A stretch of DNA of 64,000 bases, taken from Bradyrhizobium genosp. L. GTDB taxonomy: Bacteria > Pseudomonadota > Alphaproteobacteria > Rhizobiales > Xanthobacteraceae. Positions within the stretch are counted from its first letter, which is position 1, and every line of letters starts with the position of its first letter. Of the stretch, positions 8,507 to 18,166 are shown one piece after another. The stretch is from assembly GCF_015624485.1 (NCBI RefSeq), contig NZ_CP061378.1, positions 7,337,611 to 7,401,610 of the forward strand, read 5' to 3'. The notes beneath the pieces were generated by a model that was not told where the DNA came from, searched no databases, and saw only the letters and a list, made by a program, of their open reading frames with translations. Position numbers and translations under genes: made by a program.

Positions 8507-10375
8507 ATGACCGCTCAGCCCGCCCTCGATCGCGCACCCGCCCCGCCTCGCGACGCGCTGTCCGTGCTCAACCACGTGTTCGGCTTGCCGGGCTTCCGCG
8601 GCGCGCAGGAGAAGATCGTCCGCCACGTCACTGACGGCGGCAATTGCCTGGTGCTGATGCCGACCGGCGGCGGCAAGTCGCTGTGCTACCAGCTGCCATC
8701 GCTGCTGCGCGACGGCTGCGGCATCGTGGTGTCGCCGCTGATCGCGCTGATGCGCGACCAGGTCGCGGGTCTGACCGAGGCCGGCGTCAATGCCGCGGTG
8801 TTGAACTCGACGCTGACTTACGAGGAAGCCTCGGAGGTCGAGCGGCGGCTGCTCGCCGGCGACCTCGATCTGCTCTATGTGGCGCCGGAGCGGCTTTTGA
8901 CGCCGCGCTGCCTCAACCTGCTCGGCCAGGCCCGGATCGCGCTGTTCGCGATCGACGAGGCGCACTGCGTCTCGCAATGGGGCCACGACTTCCGCCCGGA
9001 ATATATCGGCCTCTCCATGCTCGCCGACCGCTTCCCCGAGGTGCCGCGCATCGCGCTGACCGCGACCGCGGACGCCATGACGCGCAAGGAGATCGCCGAG
9101 CGGCTACTGCTCACCGATGCACCGCAATTCGTCGCGAGCTTCGACCGGCCCAACATCCGCTACGAGATCGTCGACAAGCAGAACGCGGTCACGCAGCTGA
9201 AAAATCTCATCAAGGACCGCCACGCCAGCGACGCCGGCGTGGTCTATTGCCTGTCGCGCGCCAAGGTCGAGGACGTCGCGGCATCGCTGAGCGAAGCCGG
9301 CATCCCGGCGCTGCCCTATCATGCCGGGCTCGACGCTGGTGTACGCGCCCGCCACCAGGATCGCTTCATCAACGAGGACGGCATCGTGATCGTTGCGACG
9401 GTCGCGTTCGGCATGGGCATCGACAAGCCGGACGTTCGCTTCGTCGCGCATCTCGATCTGCCCAAGAGCGTCGAGGCCTATTACCAGGAGACCGGCCGCG
9501 CCGGCCGCGACGGCAAACCGTCGACCGCGTGGATGGCCTATGGCCTTTCCGACATCGTGCAGCAGCGCCGCATGATCGACGAATCGACCGGCGCCGACGC
9601 CTTCAAGCGGGTCTCGATCGGCAAGCTCGACGCGCTGGTCGCACTCGCCGAGACCGTGCATTGCCGGCGGCAGCGGCTGCTCGGCTATTTCGGCGAGACC
9701 CGCGCCGACGAGAGCTGCGGCAATTGCGACAATTGCCTGACACCGCCACGCGTCCGCGACGGCAAGGTGCTGGCGCAAAAACTGTTGTCCTGCGTCTACC
9801 GCACCGGGCAGCGGTTCGGCGCCATGCACCTGATCGACGTGCTGGTCGGCCGGCTGACCGAGCGGGTCCAGCAGTTCAACCACGACAAATTGTCGGTGTT
9901 CGGCATCGGCCGCGAGCTCAACGAGAAGCAATGGCGCGCGGTGCTGCGCCAGCTCGTGGCGATGGGCCATCTGCGTGCCGACAGCGACGCCTTCGGCGCG
10001 CTGAAGCTGACCGAGAGCGCGCGCGGCGTGCTCAAGGGCGAGACCGCGGTGATGCTGCGCGAGCAGGTCGAAGGCGCGCGCAACCGCGCGATCCGCGACA
10101 AGTCACGCCGTGGCGAGCTCGCACCCGCCGCGAACGGCAAGGGTGCCGCCGCCAACCCTGCCCTGCACGCCGCGCTGCGCGCCTGGCGTTCCGAAGTAGC
10201 GCGGCAGCGTGGCGTGCCGGCCTATGTCGTGCTGCACGATTCCACCATCGACGGCATCGCTGCGGTGCGCCCGGCCTCGCTGAACGAGCTGCGCAACATC
10301 GCAGGCATCGGCGACAAGAAGCTCGAGCATTACGGCGACGAGTTGATCCGGCTGGTGAAGGACACCGAGGGCTGA
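8507..10375 (+). CDS. recQ: ATP-dependent DNA helicase RecQ
   Basis: 622 aa. It unwinds DNA 3' to 5' in recombination repair and replication-fork rescue. Visible motifs are Walker A MPTGGGKSLCYQLP (about residue 52), DEAH followed by CVSQWGHDFRPEY (about 149-165), motif VI QETGRAGRDG, the RecQ-Ct zinc cysteines (CGNCDNC, about residue 404), a winged-helix region, and an HRDC domain at the C-terminus (about 535-615). The frame is open from 8417, but the ATG at 8507 matches the usual N-terminus and full family length. The gene is divergent from the cytochrome operon. Confidence 0.96.
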   Translation: MTAQPALDRAPAPPRDALSVLNHVFGLPGFRGAQEKIVRHVTDGGNCLVLMPTGGGKSLCYQLPSLLRDGCGIVVSPLIALMRDQVAGLTEAGVNAAVLNSTLTYEEASEVERRLLAGDLDLLYVAPERLLTPRCLNLLGQARIALFAIDEAHCVSQWGHDFRPEYIGLSMLADRFPEVPRIALTATADAMTRKEIAERLLLTDAPQFVASFDRPNIRYEIVDKQNAVTQLKNLIKDRHASDAGVVYCLSRAKVEDVAASLSEAGIPALPYHAGLDAGVRARHQDRFINEDGIVIVATVAFGMGIDKPDVRFVAHLDLPKSVEAYYQETGRAGRDGKPSTAWMAYGLSDIVQQRRMIDESTGADAFKRVSIGKLDALVALAETVHCRRQRLLGYFGETRADESCGNCDNCLTPPRVRDGKVLAQKLLSCVYRTGQRFGAMHLIDVLVGRLTERVQQFNHDKLSVFGIGRELNEKQWRAVLRQLVAMGHLRADSDAFGALKLTESARGVLKGETAVMLREQVEGARNRAIRDKSRRGELAPAANGKGAAANPALHAALRAWRSEVARQRGVPAYVVLHDSTIDGIAAVRPASLNELRNIAGIGDKKLEHYGDELIRLVKDTEG

Positions 10376-10686
10376 TCTTGCTGCGCCAGGTGCTCCTTTC
10401 GTCGTTGTGAGGAGCGCTAGCGGGAAGCAAAAGGTACGCGCTCTCAAATATCGAAAAACAACCCCATGCAAAGGAGCAGGCGCCGCCGGCACTCGGAAAA
10501 CCGCTTGACACGTCGGGCAACTCAGCGGTATTCTTCCATTATTCCGAAATCCTGCAGGCAGTTCGCCGCCGTGCAATAGTCTTGCTGTGTCGGGTCCTCC
10601 CTCCGATCTCGCGGACCCCGGCGAGATTCGACGGTCTCCAGATCACAGAGATTGACGACCGTTCGCCATTCCGCCATCCGTGACCG
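10376..10686. other. 311-bp intergenic region upstream of the MFS gene
   Basis: No convincing gene is present. The left half (about 10425-10500) is A-rich and not codon-like. A good sigma70-type promoter sits at 10505-10534 (separate entry). It leaves a long leader of about 145 nt before the MFS start, with C/T-rich and palindromic segments around 10590-10625. Confidence 0.5.
10505..10534 (+). promoter_or_regulatory. sigma70-type promoter for the MFS exporter
   Basis: TTGACA (10505-10510) and TATTCT (10529-10534) are separated by 18 bp. The -35 is a perfect match to consensus and the -10 matches 4 of 6. The predicted start is near 10541, so the leader before the ATG at 10687 is about 145 nt. 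Confidence 0.5.
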
Positions 10687-11910
10687 ATGTCCCCGCAATC
10701 CGAGGCCGCGCCGGCCGAGCTGTTACGTCATCCGCCGCTGCTGCTGTTCGTGGCATCGCGCAGCTTCTCCGAATTCGCCTACCAGATCGCGACGGTTGCG
10801 ATCGGCTGGCAGGTCTACGCGCTGACCGGCAGCGCGGTCTATCTCGGCCTGGTCGGGCTGGTGCAGTTCATCCCGAGCGCGCTGCTGGTGTTCATCGCCG
10901 GCCACGCCGCCGATCGCTACGATCGCCGCCACGTCGTGCAGGCCTGCCAGATCATCCAAGGGCTGGGGGCCGCCTATCTCGGCTGGCGCAGCGCTTTTGG
11001 CGTCCTGACGGTGCCCGAAATCTTCTCGGTGCTGGTCGCGTTCGGCGTCGCCGGCGCATTCGGTGATCCCGCCGCCTCGGCGCTGCTGCCGGCCGTGGCG
11101 CCGGAGGGACATCTGCAGCGCGCCACCGCGCTGTCGACCGGCGCCTGGCAGGCCGCGATCGTCACCGGCCCCGCGATCGGCGGCCTGGCCTACGCGATCT
11201 CGCCGGCCGTCCCCTATGCGGTGATGGCGGCGTTCTGGCTGCTCGCGGCCATCTTCTGCGGCGCGATCCGGCTGGAGCGGCCGGCGGCCGAGCCGGACCC
11301 GCCGTCGCTCGGGCAGTTGTTCGCCGGCGTCAAATTCGTCCGCGACAATCCGGCGATCCTCGGCACCATCTCGCTCGATCTGTTCGCGGTGCTGCTCGGC
11401 GGCGCCAGCGCGCTGTTGCCGATCTATGCGCACGACATCCTGCTGGCCGGTCCCTGGGCGCTCGGCGTGATGCGCGCGGCACCTGCGGTCGGTGCGCTGC
11501 TGATGACGGCGGTGCTGGCGCGACAACCGATCTCACGGCAGGCGGGACTGCGCATGTTCCAGGCGGTGATCGCCTTCGGGCTTGCGATTTGCGTATTCGC
11601 GCTGTCGCGGCAGATCTGGCTCTCGACCCTGGCGCTCGCGGCGATGGGCGCGGCCGATACGATCAGCGTCGTGATCCGCGTCTCGCTGGTGCAGCTTGCG
11701 ACGCCGGACGACATGCGCGGCCGCGTCGGCGCCGTGAACTATCTGTTCGTCAATGCCTCGAACCAGCTCGGCGAGTTCGAAAGCGGCATCACGGCCGCAT
11801 TGTTCGGCGCGGTGCCGGCCGCCCTGATCGGCGGCCTCGGCACCATCGCCGTGGGGCTGCTCTGGATGCGATTGTTCCCGTCGCTGCGCAAGGTCGAGCG
11901 GCTGGAGTGA
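10687..11910 (+). CDS. MFS transporter (EntS/MFS_3-like exporter)
   Basis: 407 aa with roughly 10-12 hydrophobic segments and the MFS loop 2-3 signature in the form GHAADRYDRRHVV (about residues 75-88). The arrangement resembles the EntS/MFS_3 group of exporters (siderophores, macrolides), but no siderophore genes are nearby, so the substrate is not predicted. It is located in the inner membrane. It stands alone between recQ and the monooxygenase gene and has its own promoter candidate at 10505. Confidence 0.82.
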   Translation: MSPQSEAAPAELLRHPPLLLFVASRSFSEFAYQIATVAIGWQVYALTGSAVYLGLVGLVQFIPSALLVFIAGHAADRYDRRHVVQACQIIQGLGAAYLGWRSAFGVLTVPEIFSVLVAFGVAGAFGDPAASALLPAVAPEGHLQRATALSTGAWQAAIVTGPAIGGLAYAISPAVPYAVMAAFWLLAAIFCGAIRLERPAAEPDPPSLGQLFAGVKFVRDNPAILGTISLDLFAVLLGGASALLPIYAHDILLAGPWALGVMRAAPAVGALLMTAVLARQPISRQAGLRMFQAVIAFGLAICVFALSRQIWLSTLALAAMGAADTISVVIRVSLVQLATPDDMRGRVGAVNYLFVNASNQLGEFESGITAALFGAVPAALIGGLGTIAVGLLWMRLFPSLRKVERLE

Positions 11911-12064
11911 GGCGGCGCAGGAATACCGCTGCCGGCAGCGTCGCGGCATAGGAGCCATACCCGACGCGGCAACGCACGCGCTTGCAGGCTGCGCCGCCCT
12001 CGCCCTAATCTTTCCGTCGACGCGCCCGACGAGGCGCCACGACGATATAGGGAAGAGACGGGCC

Positions 12065-13813
12065 ATGGCTCAGGAGAGCGCCGCGCGCACGACTGCGCGA
12101 CCTGCCGAAACCGCAACGTTCGATGCCGTCGTGGTCGGCGCGGGCTTTGCCGGCATGTATATGCTGCACCGGCTGCGCGGGCTCGGCTTCACCGCGCGGG
12201 TCTTCGAGGCCGGCAGCGGCGTCGGCGGCACCTGGTACTGGAATCGCTATCCCGGTGCGCGCTGCGATGTCGAGAGCATGCAGTATTCGTTCTCGTTCTC
12301 GGAAGAGCTCGACCAGGAATGGAGCTGGTCGGAGAAATATTCGCCGCAGCCGGAGATCCTCAGCTACGCCAACCATGTCGCCGATCGTTTCGATCTGCGC
12401 AGCCAGATCGTGTTCGACTCCCGCGTCACCGCGGCGCGCTTCGATGAAGCGGCCGGCACCTGGCTGATCGAGACCGATCGCGGCGACAAGGTCACCGCAA
12501 GGTTCTGCATCATGGCGGTCGGCTGCCTGTCGGCGCCGAACCGGCCGGCGTTCACCGGGATGGAAGATTTCCGCGGGCCGATCTATCACACCGGCGAATG
12601 GCCGCATGAGGGTGTCGATTTCACCGGCCTGCGCGTCGGCGTGATCGGCACCGGCTCGTCGGCGATCCAGTCGATCCCGATCATCGCACAGCTGGCGTCC
12701 GAGCTTACCGTGTTCCAACGCACCGCGACCTGGACGGTGCCCGCCCGCAATGCGGCGCTTTCCGAAGACTATTTGAAGGAAGCCAAGGCGCACTATCCGG
12801 AGCTGCGCGCAAAAGCCCGCGCGCGGCCGACCGGCTTCTATTTCCTGTTCAATGCCCAGCCCGCGCTGGAGGCCAGCGCGGAGGATCGCGAGCGGCTCTA
12901 TGAGGAGGCCTGGGAGCGCGGCGGCCTGCCCTTCCTCGGCGCATTCGGCGACCTCTTGTTCGAGAAGGCCGCCAACGACACCATCGCCGATTTCGCGCGC
13001 GAGAAGATCCGCGGCATCGTCAAGGATCCCGCCACCGCCGATCTGCTGTCGCCGCAGAACGTGTTCGGCTGCAAGCGGCTCTGTGTCGATACCAACTACT
13101 TCGAGACCTACAATCTGCCGCATGTGAAGCTGGTCGACGTGTCGACCAATCCGATCGAGCGCTTCACCACCGACGGCATCGTGGTCGACGGCAAGGATTA
13201 CAAATTCGACGCCATCGTCTCCGCGACCGGCTTTGCCGCGATGACCGGCTCGTTCGACAAGATCGCGATCACCGGCCGCGGCGGCCGCACGCTGGCCGAG
13301 AAATGGCGGGCCGGCCCGCGCGCCTATCTCGGCCTCGCCTCGGAGGGCTTTCCGAACCTGTTCATGATCACCGGACCGGGCAGCCCGTCGGTGCTGGCGA
13401 GCATGATCCAGGCGATCGAGCAGCATGTCGACTGGCTGGCGGATTGCCTCGGCCATCTGCGCGACGTCGGCGCCACGACCATCGAGGCGGAGCGCGAGGA
13501 CGAGGATGCCTGGGTCGCCCATGTCAACGACGTCTCGACGGTGTCGCTGCGCTCGACCTGCAGCTCCTGGTATGTCGGAACCAACATTCCCGGCCGTCCC
13601 CGCGTGTTCATGCCCTATATCGGCGGCTTCCCGGTCTATGTGCAGAAATGCAATGCGGTGATGAATGCCGGCTATGACGGCTTCGTGCTCGGAGGCGCAC
13701 GCAGCAGCAACGCGCCGCCGCAAGTGCGCTTCACCGAGCGTTGGCAGGTGCCGCTCGACATCGAGGTGATCTCGCCGGCCCAGGTCGCGGCCAAACGCGT
13801 GCCGGTGGTCTGA
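12065..13813 (+). CDS. flavin-containing Baeyer-Villiger-type monooxygenase
   Basis: 582 aa. It has an N-terminal FAD-binding Rossmann motif (GAGFAGMY, about residue 25), the Baeyer-Villiger fingerprint FRGPIYHTGEWP (about residues 168-179, fitting FxGxxxHxxxWP), and a second NADPH-binding GxGxxx (GTGSSAIQ, about residue 196). Length and motif order fit cyclohexanone/phenylacetone monooxygenase-type enzymes, which insert oxygen next to a ketone carbonyl to give esters or lactones. The substrate is not predictable. It is monocistronic. The next gene starts about 155 bp later and is unrelated. Confidence 0.9.
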   Translation: MAQESAARTTARPAETATFDAVVVGAGFAGMYMLHRLRGLGFTARVFEAGSGVGGTWYWNRYPGARCDVESMQYSFSFSEELDQEWSWSEKYSPQPEILSYANHVADRFDLRSQIVFDSRVTAARFDEAAGTWLIETDRGDKVTARFCIMAVGCLSAPNRPAFTGMEDFRGPIYHTGEWPHEGVDFTGLRVGVIGTGSSAIQSIPIIAQLASELTVFQRTATWTVPARNAALSEDYLKEAKAHYPELRAKARARPTGFYFLFNAQPALEASAEDRERLYEEAWERGGLPFLGAFGDLLFEKAANDTIADFAREKIRGIVKDPATADLLSPQNVFGCKRLCVDTNYFETYNLPHVKLVDVSTNPIERFTTDGIVVDGKDYKFDAIVSATGFAAMTGSFDKIAITGRGGRTLAEKWRAGPRAYLGLASEGFPNLFMITGPGSPSVLASMIQAIEQHVDWLADCLGHLRDVGATTIEAEREDEDAWVAHVNDVSTVSLRSTCSSWYVGTNIPGRPRVFMPYIGGFPVYVQKCNAVMNAGYDGFVLGGARSSNAPPQVRFTERWQVPLDIEVISPAQVAAKRVPVV

Positions 13814-13969
13814 ACCCGGCCGCGGACCGGCGGCCTGTCGAGGGACTTCGGTTCGCGTCTGGAAAGCGTGTCAAAACAAGCCTTTGGCATCGGTCTGGCA
13901 ATTTAGAACCGAAAATGCACGACTTTCCCGGCATATTCGCGCTTCGCGACACGACGCGCGCAGGAGACG

Positions 13970-14911
13970 ATGACCGACACGGCATTGCAGGGACTGATCG
14001 AGCGGATCGGCGCTGACCATGTCGCGCGCCGGCTGGCGGTCGAGACCAGGCACGAGCGGCAGTTGTTCGGCCACGGCACGCTGCTGTTCAACGTCGAGAA
14101 CTGGAATCCGGCACCGTTCATCGTCGAGACCGGGTTGAAGGTCGCCGGCCTCTACGGCCGCGCGCGGCGCAATGCCGATCGGGTCGAGGTCCGGCGCAAT
14201 CTGGTGACCTCGACGCGGCTGCCGGCGGCGTTCGACGGCTTCACCATTCTTCATCTCAGCGACCTCCATGCCGACATCAGCGCCGGCGCGATGCGGCATC
14301 TGATGGACATCGTGCGCTATGTGGCGTGCGACATCTGCGTGCTCACCGGCGACTATCGCGGCAAGACCTATGGTCCATTTGAGACATCTCTCGCGCTGAT
14401 GAAGGACGTCTGCGCACGCATCAAGCTGCCGCTGTACGGCATCCTCGGCAATCACGACAGCATCCGCATGACGCCGGCGCTGGAGGCGATGGGGATCCGG
14501 ATGCTGTTCAACGAATCCGAGGCGATCGTGCGCGGCGGCGAGACGATCCATCTCGCTGGGATCGACGACGCGCATTTCTACCGCGCCGACGACATCGCGA
14601 AGGCGGCTGCGGGAATTCCGCGCGATGCGTTCTCGGTGCTGCTCGCGCATACGCCGGAATCCTACCGCGCGGCGGCCGACGCCGGCTTCGACCTGATGCT
14701 GAGCGGCCATACCCATGGCGGTCAGCTCTGCCTGCCCGGCGGCGTTGCGATCAAGCTGGAAGCGCGGCTGCCGCGCCGCATGGGCAACGGCGCCTGGCGC
14801 TTCGAGAACCTGCTCGGCTACACCTCCGTCGGCGCCGGCACCAGCCTCGCGCCTGTGCGACTGAACTGCCCGGCGGAGATCACGGTGCATACGCTGCGGC
14901 GGCTGACCTGA
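13970..14911 (+). CDS. metallophosphoesterase (calcineurin-like)
   Basis: 313 aa. All family metal ligands are visible in order: DLHAD (D98, H100), GDYRG (about 127), GNHD (about 158), a single His in LLAHTPE, and GHTHGGQ (about residue 246). This resembles the YkuE/YaeI group that acts on phosphoesters, including UDP-diacylglucosamine-like substrates in some members. No signal peptide or membrane helix is seen, so it is probably cytoplasmic. The start ATG overlaps nothing and follows a purine-rich AGGAG about 7 bp upstream. Confidence 0.88.
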   Translation: MTDTALQGLIERIGADHVARRLAVETRHERQLFGHGTLLFNVENWNPAPFIVETGLKVAGLYGRARRNADRVEVRRNLVTSTRLPAAFDGFTILHLSDLHADISAGAMRHLMDIVRYVACDICVLTGDYRGKTYGPFETSLALMKDVCARIKLPLYGILGNHDSIRMTPALEAMGIRMLFNESEAIVRGGETIHLAGIDDAHFYRADDIAKAAAGIPRDAFSVLLAHTPESYRAAADAGFDLMLSGHTHGGQLCLPGGVAIKLEARLPRRMGNGAWRFENLLGYTSVGAGTSLAPVRLNCPAEITVHTLRRLT

Positions 14912-14940
14912 GCGAACACCGCGAGCAGCTGGTGCAGTGT

Positions 14941-15058
14941 CGTCCCTGCGAAAGCAGGGACCCATAACCAGAGGGTTGGGTTGTTGAAGAACGCTGTGGC
15001 CCCAGCGTCGCGCAACAACGACCTTCGGTGGTTATGGATCCCTGCTTTCGCAGGGACG
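14941..15058. repeat. 118-bp palindromic intergenic element (inverted repeat with 30-bp arms)
   Basis: The outer arms 14941-14970 and 15029-15058 are inverted copies matching at 29 of 30 positions. Within each arm a shorter hairpin (CCCTGC-GAAA-GCAGGG) is nested. The 58-bp centre is unrelated to the flanking genes. It lies between the metallophosphoesterase and protease genes, which converge, so it could also stop transcription. The structure is that of a REP-derived miniature element. Confidence 0.8.
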
Positions 15059-15126
15059 ACGGCGTGGAGAGGCCACGCGCCAAAATCGAACCCCGTTATC
15101 CTGGCGAGAGGCAGCGGTCACCGCCG

Positions 15127-16383
15127 TCAATTCCCCTTCTTCGCGCTCGCGCTCTGCTCGTTGACCTTGCAGGTGATCAGCAGCGTGTAGCCGCGCGCGT
15201 CCTTGGCGATGTCGGAGGTCTCCCGCTTCGAGCCGTCACGTCGTTCGGCGTTGCGGTACTCCACCGCGCTGTTGTCGAGGAAGTCGCGCAGCGCGCCGGT
15301 CTTGATGGCGAAGTTGATGTTCTCCGGGATGCTGCCGGTCGCGCGCGCCATCCGCACCGCGTCGAGCTTGGCGGCAACCACGCCGACCACGGCGCCGGTG
15401 AAATCGAACAGCGGTCCGCCGCTGTTTCCGGGCTGCACCGCGGCGCTGATCTGCAGATAGCGGGTGTCGTTGAGGATGCCGCTGAGCGAACTGACGATCC
15501 CCGTGGTCACGGTGAAATCGGACGTCAGCAGGCCGTGATAGGGATAGCCGATCGCCACCACGCCGTCGCCGACCCGGATCGAGTTCTGCCTGATCGAGGC
15601 GACCTCCTTGAACGGGCTCGGCGCCTGCAACAGCGCGAGATCGTTGATCTCGTCATCGGACACCAGCCGCAGCTTGACCGCCGCCTCGCCGCTCAGATTG
15701 CCTGATATCTCGCTGCAGCCCTCGACGACGTGATGATTGGTCACGACATGCCCGCTGCTGCTGACCACGAAGCCGGTGCCGGTGCCGCCTTTGGCCTGCT
15801 TCTGCGGCGAGTTCGGCGCAGCCTGCGACGGCGCGGCCGCCGGCTTTGCAGCCACCGCAAACTCGCCGGCATTGGCGATGCCGTTCTTCTTGACCGTCAC
15901 CACGCAGTTGAGCAGCGCCGGCAGTAATTGCGCGGTCTGGTTCAGGTTGAACTGGAACAAATGTCCGTCCGCGAAGGCCGACATCTGTCGCGCCTTGCGA
16001 AACTGGTTGATGAGCGCCGAGTTCACCGGCATCTCGATATTGACGAGCTTGGCCCCGAGCGGCATGCCGTAGACGTTGAAGGGCGGCTGGCCATCGAACG
16101 TCAGCGTCAGCGGAAACGCTTCGCCCGGCGTCAGTCGCCAGTTGTCATGGGCAAAGCCCAATCGCCAGCTGCCGTTCTCGGCGATCGAGACCATGAAGAA
16201 AACGCCGCTGTCGTAGGTAGCGCCCGCCGAGCAATGGGTGAAGGCACCGTTGTTGTCGTTGGTGAAAGCGCCGCCCTTCCAATTGCCGACCGTGATCGAG
16301 CCATAGGGACCGCGGGCGTTCGACGAGGCTGTGGACGCAAACACCCACACGGCCGCGACGATCGCCCAAACCACAACTCTCAT
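15127..16383 (-). CDS. secreted trypsin-like serine protease (S1 family)
   Basis: 418 aa from the ATG at 16383. This is preferred over an in-frame codon 9 residues upstream because a GGGGGAG ribosome site precedes it and a signal peptide (MRVVVWAIVAAVWVFAS...A) follows directly. An N-terminal domain of about 190 residues of unknown type comes first, then a Pro/Ala linker, then a protease domain with the triad TNHHVV (His), NDLALL (Asp) and PGNSGGP (Ser). The domain resembles DegP-type proteases but has no visible PDZ. It is likely periplasmic or membrane-attached, and stands alone. Confidence 0.85.
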   Translation of the reverse strand: MRVVVWAIVAAVWVFASTASSNARGPYGSITVGNWKGGAFTNDNNGAFTHCSAGATYDSGVFFMVSIAENGSWRLGFAHDNWRLTPGEAFPLTLTFDGQPPFNVYGMPLGAKLVNIEMPVNSALINQFRKARQMSAFADGHLFQFNLNQTAQLLPALLNCVVTVKKNGIANAGEFAVAAKPAAAPSQAAPNSPQKQAKGGTGTGFVVSSSGHVVTNHHVVEGCSEISGNLSGEAAVKLRLVSDDEINDLALLQAPSPFKEVASIRQNSIRVGDGVVAIGYPYHGLLTSDFTVTTGIVSSLSGILNDTRYLQISAAVQPGNSGGPLFDFTGAVVGVVAAKLDAVRMARATGSIPENINFAIKTGALRDFLDNSAVEYRNAERRDGSKRETSDIAKDARGYTLLITCKVNEQSASAKKGN

Positions 16384-16572
16384 GAACCGCCACTCCCCCG
16401 CCACAACCAATCATAGAGCGTCGAGACTCACCTACAAGTGGCACGCGGCATGACCACCGGCATACGCCCGCGCAGAACCGCCGTAGATGAAGCATTCGCC
16501 ACACCCTCTGGTTACAGCGCCATGTTCTTATTTTGTTCGACGCATGTCAACCCGGACACACGGCTCACCGGC

Positions 16573-16803
16573 CTAGTTCGGCTCCTGAAGCGACCTTGGC
16601 TGTGTGGGTGACCTGAGATGATCGAACCAGTACCAGGATGCGAGCGCGTGCACGCCAACGCCGATCAGGAAGATGCCGGTATAGAGCTCGATCTCCCACA
16701 CCCGCCCGTGCGGGTAGGGTCGGTCCATGTGGGTCCAGAACCAGTGCCCGACGGCGATGATGCCGACGCCCAAGGCAGCGATGGCCTGGCCGAGGGCGTT
16801 CAT
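16573..16803 (-). CDS. small membrane protein, 76 aa
   Basis: The ATG at 16803 is chosen because AGGA lies 5 bp upstream and a hydrophobic helix follows. There are two predicted membrane helices (residues about 5-22 and about 38-60), with a short loop rich in Trp, His and Pro between them. No family is recognised. It stands alone between the protease and ACC deaminase genes. Confidence 0.55.
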   Translation of the reverse strand: MNALGQAIAALGVGIIAVGHWFWTHMDRPYPHGRVWEIELYTGIFLIGVGVHALASWYWFDHLRSPTQPRSLQEPN

Positions 16804-16925
16804 GATCCTCACGCGGTGGTCTCCCGAGCAGCTCGGCACGGGCGAGGATAACGGGGCAACCTGACGCGGACCTTACGCAGAAATGCGTAGAAATGCGCGG
16901 TTCGGTGCCCGGATAAAGACCGGGT

Positions 16926-16983
16926 AGCCCGGATGGAGCCAACGGGTCGCGCGAACGCGCGCCCGATGGCTACATCCAGGCGA
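16926..16983. repeat. imperfect palindromic repeat downstream of acdS
   Basis: The left arm GTAGCCCGGATGGAGCC and the right arm GGCTACATCCAGGC read as inverted relatives around a GC-rich centre (CGCGCGAACGCGCG). It looks like a decayed copy of a GTAGCCCGGATGGAGC-type palindrome. It sits just after the acdS stop. Confidence 0.55.
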
Positions 16984-16990
16984 CAAGGCC

Positions 16991-18004
16991 TCAACCGTTC
17001 CTAAACGCGTAGGCGTAGCCGTTGAGCGCGGGCGCGCCGCCGAGATGGGCGTAAAGCACCTTGGACCCGGCCGGGAAGTGGCCTTTCTGTACCAGATCGA
17101 TCATGCCCTGCATCGATTTCCCCTCATAGACGGGATCGGTGATCATGCCCTCGAGCCGGGCGCACAGCCTGATCGCCTCTTTGGTCTCTTCCGACGGTAC
17201 GCCGTAGGCGGGATAGGCGTAGTCCTCGATCAGCACGACGTCGTCGGCCGTGATGTCGCGGCCGAGCTCGACGAGCTTTGCCGTGTCCTGCGCGATCGAG
17301 AGCACCTGCGCCTTGGTCTGCGCCGGCGTGAACGAGCCGTCGATGCCGATCACGTTGCGGGCGCGGCCGTCGGCGGCGAAGCCGACCAGCATGCCGGCAT
17401 GGGTCGAGCCGGTCACGGTGCAGACCACGATGTAGTCGAACTTGACGCCGCTCTGCCGCTCCTGCGCGCGCACCTCCTCGGCAAAGCCGACATAGCCGAG
17501 CCCGCCGAATTTGTGCACGGAGGCACCGGCCGGGATCGCGTAGGGCTTGCCGCCCGAGGCCTTCACCTCCTCGATAGCCTGCTCCCAGCTCTTGCGGATG
17601 CCGATGTCGAAACCGTCGTCGACCAGGCGCACATCGGCGCCCATCACCCGCGACAGCAGGATGTTGCCGACGCGGTCATAGACCGCATCCTCATGCGGCA
17701 CCCAGCTCTCCTGCACCAGCCGGCACTTCATGCCGATCTTGGCGGCGACGGCCGCGACCATGCGGGTGTGGTTCGACTGCACGCCGCCGATCGAGACCAG
17801 CGTGTCGGCGTTGGAGGCGATCGCATCGGGGATGATGTATTCGAGCTTGCGCAGCTTGTTGCCGCCATAGGCGAGACCGGAATTGCAGTCCTCGCGCTTG
17901 GCATAGAGCTCGACCTTGCCGCCGAGATGCTTGGAGAGCCGGTCGAGCTTCTCGATATGGGTCGGCCCGAAGGTCAGCGGATAGCGCGCGAATTTTTCCA
18001 GCAT
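16991..18004 (-). CDS. acdS: 1-aminocyclopropane-1-carboxylate (ACC) deaminase
   Basis: 337 aa, PLP enzyme of the tryptophan synthase beta fold that splits the ethylene precursor ACC into ammonia and 2-oxobutanoate, lowering plant stress ethylene. The PLP lysine is K50 ([10 protein letters not shown]). The residues that separate true ACC deaminase from D-cysteine desulfhydrase are both of the deaminase type: Glu294 (PVYEGKS) and Leu321 ([11 protein letters not shown]), matching E295 and L322 of the Pseudomonas enzyme. It is divergent from an Lrp-type regulator (acdR), the arrangement known from rhizobia. The 2-oxobutanoate product is the same as that of the threonine ammonia-lyase encoded at 42.7 kb. 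Confidence 0.95.
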   Translation of the reverse strand: MLEKFARYPLTFGPTHIEKLDRLSKHLGGKVELYAKREDCNSGLAYGGNKLRKLEYIIPDAIASNADTLVSIGGVQSNHTRMVAAVAAKIGMKCRLVQESWVPHEDAVYDRVGNILLSRVMGADVRLVDDGFDIGIRKSWEQAIEEVKASGGKPYAIPAGASVHKFGGLGYVGFAEEVRAQERQSGVKFDYIVVCTVTGSTHAGMLVGFAADGRARNVIGIDGSFTPAQTKAQVLSIAQDTAKLVELGRDITADDVVLIEDYAYPAYGVPSEETKEAIRLCARLEGMITDPVYEGKSMQGMIDLVQKGHFPAGSKVLYAHLGGAPALNGYAYAFRNG

Positions 18005-18104
18005 GCTGGCGTCCTCATTGGGGGTCTTGGAACGGCGGCAACACCTATCACCGGCCGTGCGAAAGGTGCTCTCTAACTCGAGCCAGAAATTTCCTTCAGA
18101 TTGC

Positions 18105-18140
18105 GCACATATCTATTTGTGCTATCTTTTCTTTCACAAA
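18105..18140. promoter_or_regulatory. acdS-acdR intergenic dyads, candidate AcdR/Lrp sites
   Basis: Two overlapping inverted repeats lie in the AT-rich divergent promoter region. The first is GCACA-N8-TGTGC (18105-18122). The second is TTTGTG-N13-CACAAA (18116-18140). AcdR is an Lrp-family protein known to activate acdS in other bacteria from a box in this position. A possible promoter for acdR, TTGCGC-N16-TATCTT (18101-18128), overlaps the first dyad, which would allow autoregulation. Confidence 0.5.
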
Positions 18141-18166
18141 TCTGACAAATAGTGAGAGATTCTTCC

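Noticed and set aside
12005..13723. A 572-codon open frame opposite the Baeyer-Villiger monooxygenase
   Set aside because: The plus strand contains all three nucleotide-binding and fingerprint motifs. The antisense product is of biased composition.
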